Made by a program: the position numbers and the translations under genes. The notes under the pieces were generated by a model. It saw nothing but the letters and a program-made list of their open reading frames with translations. It was not told where the DNA came from and did not search any database. A stretch of DNA of 64,000 bases from Sphingomonas sp. G-3-2-10 (GTDB lineage Bacteria > Pseudomonadota > Alphaproteobacteria > Sphingomonadales > Sphingomonadaceae), in assembly GCF_012927115.1 (NCBI RefSeq), contig NZ_JABBFY010000001.1, positions 2,480,001-2,544,000 on the forward strand, written 5' to 3'. This document shows positions 60,333 through 64,000 of this stretch, in pieces (positions within the stretch are counted from its first letter, which is position 1; each line of letters opens with the position of its first letter).

Positions 60333-61469
60333 TTAACGAACCGGCGCAGCCCTGAGCGCGGCTGCCACAGCCTCGCGCATCGGCTTGGGCTTGTAATCGT
60401 CGTCATACGGCAGCGGCCGCTTCAGCTCGCCATCCGCACGCGGGGTCAGCCCGCGCAGCCAGCTATATTTGTCGACGATGCACCAGAACAGGATATCCCC
60501 CAGCGCCGGGTAGCTGCACAGGATGTCGAGCCACGCCTTGGCCAGATCGGCACAGGCCCGGTCGCGCGACGGGATATCCGCCGCCAGCTTCTTGTCGCCC
60601 ACGTCCAGTTCGGTGACGTGCAGCTTGTAGCCCATGCCCGTCACGTCATCGAGGAAGCGGCGCCACCCCTTCTCGTCATACACGCCGAACGCCGATTCCT
60701 TGTCGCTGTGCGGATCGCCGATATGGCTCTGGATCCCCAGCGCATCGACCGGCACCCCGCGCTTGCGGAACCCTTCGAGCAGCTTGAGCACCGCCACGCG
60801 ATGCCCCTCGTCGCCGCGCGACCAGCTCATATAATCGTTATAGACCAGCTCGACGCCCGGCGCTTCGGCCTTGGCGGTGTGGAACGCCAGGTCCATCGTT
60901 TCCTGAAGCCCGATCGCATTGCCTATCGGGTTGCCGCGCAACTGGCTCGTCTTGTGGTCGATGCCTTCGTTGATCACGTCCCAGCTGTCGATCCGCCCGC
61001 GATAACGCGCGCAAACCTTCCTTATATGCTCGACCAGCATCGCTTCGGCAGCCTTTCGCGGCTGCGACCCGAAATCATATTCCTTCAGCCATTTCGACGT
61101 ATAGTCGGGGTGCGTCCACAGCAGCGTATGCCCGCGCACCCCCATCGCATTGGCCTCGGCGAAGTCGATGATCCGGTCGGCCCGCTCGAACTTCCAGTCC
61201 TGCGGCCCCTCGGCACGGATCACCGACCATTTCAGCTCGTTGGTCGGCACCAGTACGCCGCATTCATAGGCCATCACCGCGCGGTAGGCGGGATCGTTCA
61301 GCGCATCGCGCGCCGACCCTTCGGGCCCGTCGGTGATCGCCGCGCCGAAGCGCAGCCCCTTGCGCCGCGCCAGTGTGTCCAGCCCCGGCCCCAGCGCCTC
61401 GCTGGCCCATGCCGGGAACGGCAGCGCCGCCGCCCCCAGCATCGCCAGCGCTTCGCGACGGCCGATCAC
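60333..61469 (-). CDS. Tat-exported GH10 endo-1,4-beta-xylanase
   Basis: The 378-residue enzyme cleaves xylan internally. It has a twin-arginine-type signal (GRREALAMLGAAALPFPAWA) and a GH10 TIM barrel with the acid/base Glu168 in WDVINEGI and the nucleophile Glu287 in HVTELDVGD; PTNELKW and GHTLLWTHPDY are also typical. It overlaps the GH28 gene by 4 bases, so it is the third gene of an exported hydrolase operon for plant cell-wall polysaccharide. Confidence 0.93.
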   Translation of the reverse strand: MIGRREALAMLGAAALPFPAWASEALGPGLDTLARRKGLRFGAAITDGPEGSARDALNDPAYRAVMAYECGVLVPTNELKWSVIRAEGPQDWKFERADRIIDFAEANAMGVRGHTLLWTHPDYTSKWLKEYDFGSQPRKAAEAMLVEHIRKVCARYRGRIDSWDVINEGIDHKTSQLRGNPIGNAIGLQETMDLAFHTAKAEAPGVELVYNDYMSWSRGDEGHRVAVLKLLEGFRKRGVPVDALGIQSHIGDPHSDKESAFGVYDEKGWRRFLDDVTGMGYKLHVTELDVGDKKLAADIPSRDRACADLAKAWLDILCSYPALGDILFWCIVDKYSWLRGLTPRADGELKRPLPYDDDYKPKPMREAVAAALRAAPVR

Positions 61470-63040
61470 GCCACCAGCTCCTTCACCGCCTTCTCGAACG
61501 CCGCGTCCGGCCGCCCCTGCGCTCCGAAGCTTCGGAAATTGCCCACATCGTTCAGCGAGAAGCGCGGCGCCCCCGCCGGGGTCCGCGTGCGGAAGAAGTC
61601 GGCCCCGATCACGTCCTGAAGCCAGAAGGCCGGACGCGGATCGGGCGCGGCGGTGCGGATCTCGACATTGCTCATCTCGACGTTTCGCATATGCCGCATG
61701 AAGAATCCGCTCGCGGGCAGATCACCGAACATCGGCGCTTCCGGATAGCCCAGCTCGTTCTCCGGCGGCATCAGCCCCGCCATCGCCGCGGGCGCGCCGC
61801 CGACATGGTGCATCAGCAGATTGTCGAACTTCACATCCTCGATCGGGCGCTCGGTCAGGCCCGCCAGCACCGAAGGCAGCATGTTCGCGCCCGAGCTGAC
61901 CACGTTCTGGATCAGGATGCGCTTCATGCTCCCGATCGGCACGCCCTTGGGCCCGCGCATCCGCTTGCCCAGGCGCATGAAGATCGGCGCATTGATGATC
62001 CCGCGCATCGTCAGGTTGGAAACGGTAATGTCCTCGACGATCCCGCCATCCACCGTCTGGAACGCCAGCCCGCGGCTGTCCTCGAAGGTGCAGTTGGTGA
62101 TCGTGATGTTCTTGAACCCGCCATTGGTCTCGGTCCCGAACTTGATCCGCCCGTGGATCGTCGGGGCGAACTCCGGCGGCATCTTCTTCCACGTGCCGTC
62201 CAGCACCGAACCGACCTGGTAATTGCCCAGCACGGTGCAGTTGGCGATGGTGATGTTCTCGGTCACCCGCGCATAGCCCAGCGCGAAGCTGCTCTTGGGG
62301 CAAATCGCATCGTCATAGGGCGAATTGACCGTGCAGTTGCTGACGCGGACATTCTTGCAGCAATCGATGTCGAAGCCGTCGCGGTTGGTGTCGACCAGCA
62401 GATTGTCGATGATCATATTGTCGACGCCGGTCGCCAGCAGCGCGAACCAGCCGCCTTCCAGCATCTGGAAATCGCTCAGGATCACGTTGCGGCAATTCTT
62501 CAGCGCGATCGCCTTGTTGCCGGTGCCCGGACCGTTCGGGTCCTTCAGCCAGTTGTCCTTGCCGTCGCCCCGGCCCAGCCCCTTGCCCCAGATCAGGCCG
62601 TGGCCGGTGATGGCGATATCGTGCAGGTTCTCGCCCCAGATCAGGCTGTTCTTCCAGTGGCTGTGCCCGAAATCCTGATAGGTCGCGATCACCGGGTCCA
62701 TCGGCTCGGCGAGATCGTAGCCGCCCTTGCCGTCCTCGGGCGAAGGGGCGGCAAGGATCGTCGCGCCATTGTCGATATACAGCGTGACCTTGCTCTTCAG
62801 CCGGATCGTGTAGCTCGCATAGGTGCCCGCCGGAAAGAACACCGTCCCACCGCCCCGCGCCGCAGCATGATCGATCGCCTTGTTGATCGCTCCGCTGTCG
62901 ATCGTCTTGCCGTCGCCCTTCGCGCCGAAGTTGCGGACATTGACCCAGTTCTCGGCATTGGGCGTGCGGGCAAAGGCAGGCACGCCCATCAGGAACACGC
63001 CCGCGCCACCGGCGAGCATCAGCGAACGGCGGTCGATCAT
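61466..63040 (-). CDS. Exported GH28-like right-handed beta-helix glycosidase
   Basis: The 524-residue protein has an N-terminal Tat-like signal (DRRSLMLAGGAG), then the pectate-lyase-superfamily start (VRNFGAKGDGKTIDSGAINKAIDHA). GH28 catalytic features are present in NRDGFDID, YDDAICPKS and GRIKFGTE, but the usual GHG is replaced by NYQVGS. This suggests a polygalacturonase or rhamnogalacturonase relative with changed specificity. ATG 63040 has AGGAG 7 bases upstream. Its start abuts the end of the GH43 gene. Confidence 0.85.
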   Translation of the reverse strand: MIDRRSLMLAGGAGVFLMGVPAFARTPNAENWVNVRNFGAKGDGKTIDSGAINKAIDHAAARGGGTVFFPAGTYASYTIRLKSKVTLYIDNGATILAAPSPEDGKGGYDLAEPMDPVIATYQDFGHSHWKNSLIWGENLHDIAITGHGLIWGKGLGRGDGKDNWLKDPNGPGTGNKAIALKNCRNVILSDFQMLEGGWFALLATGVDNMIIDNLLVDTNRDGFDIDCCKNVRVSNCTVNSPYDDAICPKSSFALGYARVTENITIANCTVLGNYQVGSVLDGTWKKMPPEFAPTIHGRIKFGTETNGGFKNITITNCTFEDSRGLAFQTVDGGIVEDITVSNLTMRGIINAPIFMRLGKRMRGPKGVPIGSMKRILIQNVVSSGANMLPSVLAGLTERPIEDVKFDNLLMHHVGGAPAAMAGLMPPENELGYPEAPMFGDLPASGFFMRHMRNVEMSNVEIRTAAPDPRPAFWLQDVIGADFFRTRTPAGAPRFSLNDVGNFRSFGAQGRPDAAFEKAVKELVA

Positions 63041-63041
63041 C

Positions 63042-64000
63042 TCAAAACTCCTCACGCGAGACGCGGAACCAGTCGAAATCGACCGATCCTCCTGCCCCCT
63101 TCCGATTGAAACTGAACAGCGAAGGGCGCGCGCCCTTCCACCACGAGAAGCGCGCCAGCCAGACGGGATCGCCCATGCTCACGAAACGCTTCCCATCGAA
63201 GCTGTAGGAATAGCGGACCGACTGGCCCTCGCTCACTTCGGCGCGGAGCTGGATCACGCTGTCGGCCACCACCGGCCCCGCCGTCTCCACGCCTTCGACC
63301 GACAGAGTCATGCGATTGACGGTGCCCTCGCGCACCACCCCGATCCATGCCGGGCGCACCCCGAACAGGGTCAGCCCCGCGCGCTGCCCGTCCTGCATCT
63401 TCGACAGGTCGAGCCGCGTGGTGAAGCTCGCCCGCGGCCCCTGAAGCACCTGCGTCAGCGTGTTGCGCGCATTGACGATCTGGTTGGCCTGCCCCGCCTC
63501 CAGCCGCAGCCAGCCCGGCCGCGCGGACAGGCTCCACTTGCTGTCGTCCGGGTTATGGTTCCACGACCATTGCAGGCCCAGCTTGGGCGCAGCGAACTCG
63601 TCGGAGTCCTGAATCCGGTCGTTCGTCGGCGCGCTGCCGGTATCCGGCATCGGCCAGCTCGCACCCGGCTGGCCCGAACTCTTGTCGGGGATCGGCGCGC
63701 CCATCACCGGCCAGTCGTCCACCCACTTCACCGGCTGGAGATGCACGATCCGCCCGAACGCGCCGGTCGAGTTGAAATGCGCGAACCAGCCTTCGCCACT
63801 CGGCGTCTCGACCCAACCCCCTTGGTGGGGCCCCTGCACCGGCGTCGTGCCCGGCTCCAGCACCACGCGCCATTCATACGGCCCGGTGATCTTGCGCGCA
63901 CGGCCCGCGACCTGCGGCCCGGTGCCCACGCCGCCGATCGGCGCGAAGATATAGTACCAGCCGTTCCGCTTGTAGAATTTCGGCCCTTCCAGCACCGGCA
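63042..64000 (-). CDS. GH43-family protein, C-terminal part (5' end outside window)
   Basis: About 319 residues are visible. The first part (LEGPKFYKRNGWYYIFAP, PYEWRV, GPHQGGWVETPSGEGWFAHFNSTGAFGRIVHLQPVKW) matches the second half of a GH43 five-bladed propeller; the rest (about 230 residues from the C-terminus, ending GGSVDFDWFRVSREEF) is the beta-sandwich C-terminal domain found in GH43 beta-xylosidases. The catalytic acids lie mostly in the missing part. Xylosidase or arabinofuranosidase activity would fit with the GH10 xylanase in the same operon. Confidence 0.85.
   Translation of the reverse strand, partial: PVLEGPKFYKRNGWYYIFAPIGGVGTGPQVAGRARKITGPYEWRVVLEPGTTPVQGPHQGGWVETPSGEGWFAHFNSTGAFGRIVHLQPVKWVDDWPVMGAPIPDKSSGQPGASWPMPDTGSAPTNDRIQDSDEFAAPKLGLQWSWNHNPDDSKWSLSARPGWLRLEAGQANQIVNARNTLTQVLQGPRASFTTRLDLSKMQDGQRAGLTLFGVRPAWIGVVREGTVNRMTLSVEGVETAGPVVADSVIQLRAEVSEGQSVRYSYSFDGKRFVSMGDPVWLARFSWWKGARPSLFSFNRKGAGGSVDFDWFRVSREEF

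Overview
The window looks like a piece of a sphingomonad (Sphingomonas-type Alphaproteobacteria) chromosome. It is uniformly GC-rich and densely coded. It carries the alphaproteobacterial phoH-ybeY-corC / lnt / metK / trmB set, a MucR/Ros regulator, many TonB-linked and Tat-exported proteins, and aromatic-compound genes typical of sphingomonads. I found no tRNA, rRNA, CRISPR array, insertion sequence or prophage gene. Everything here is read by eye from the sequence; family names come from motif recognition, not from searches.

Layout. (1) 1-7.8 kb is a glucan-utilisation locus: the end of a glucoamylase-family protein, a secreted GH31 alpha-glucosidase, a GPH-type sugar symporter, a Tat-exported GH3 beta-glucosidase and a LacI regulator with a GTAACCGGTTAC operator. 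(2) 7.9-11.6 kb holds an M16 peptidase and an Asp/Asn-hydroxylase-like protein. (3) 12-19.3 kb is housekeeping and regulation: nfu, nitroreductase, tsaB-rimI, mucR, fur, a pair of related cysteine-rich exported proteins (one fused to a TonB C-terminal domain), plsC and miaB. (4) 19.5-31.4 kb is the envelope/RNA cluster phoH-ybeY-corC, a sugar dehydrogenase, lnt, metK and trmB, with unrelated secreted proteins and a degenerate EAL protein lodged between metK and trmB. The metK leader can fold into mutually exclusive hairpins, one of which hides the ribosome-binding site. (5) 31.4-39.4 kb is the Kdp potassium system, with kdpD divergent from kdpFABC-kdpE and an extra 27-residue membrane peptide in front of kdpF. 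(6) 39.4-54.8 kb is a catabolic cluster: a double HxlR regulator, an epoxide-hydrolase-like protein, a carotenoid/lignostilbene-type oxygenase, two CoA ligases (one feruloyl-CoA-synthase-like), two thiolase-type enzymes, a DHDPR-like reductase, DUF3237 and DUF1295 proteins, two paralogous VOC-like proteins and a TonB-dependent receptor. (7) 54.9-58.8 kb is a polysaccharide O-acylation module (MBOAT, two SGNH proteins, a small membrane protein). (8) 59.2-64 kb has an SBF-type transporter and a GH43-GH28-GH10 plant-polysaccharide operon.

The most interesting part is region 6. Its five transcription units start from three promoter regions, and each of the three contains the same non-palindromic 16-mer, ACTTGYAYAAMYRRAC, which I did not notice elsewhere in the window. 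This suggests one regulon, plausibly controlled by the single-chain double HxlR protein encoded at its edge, that imports, activates and shortens an aromatic or isoprenoid substrate.
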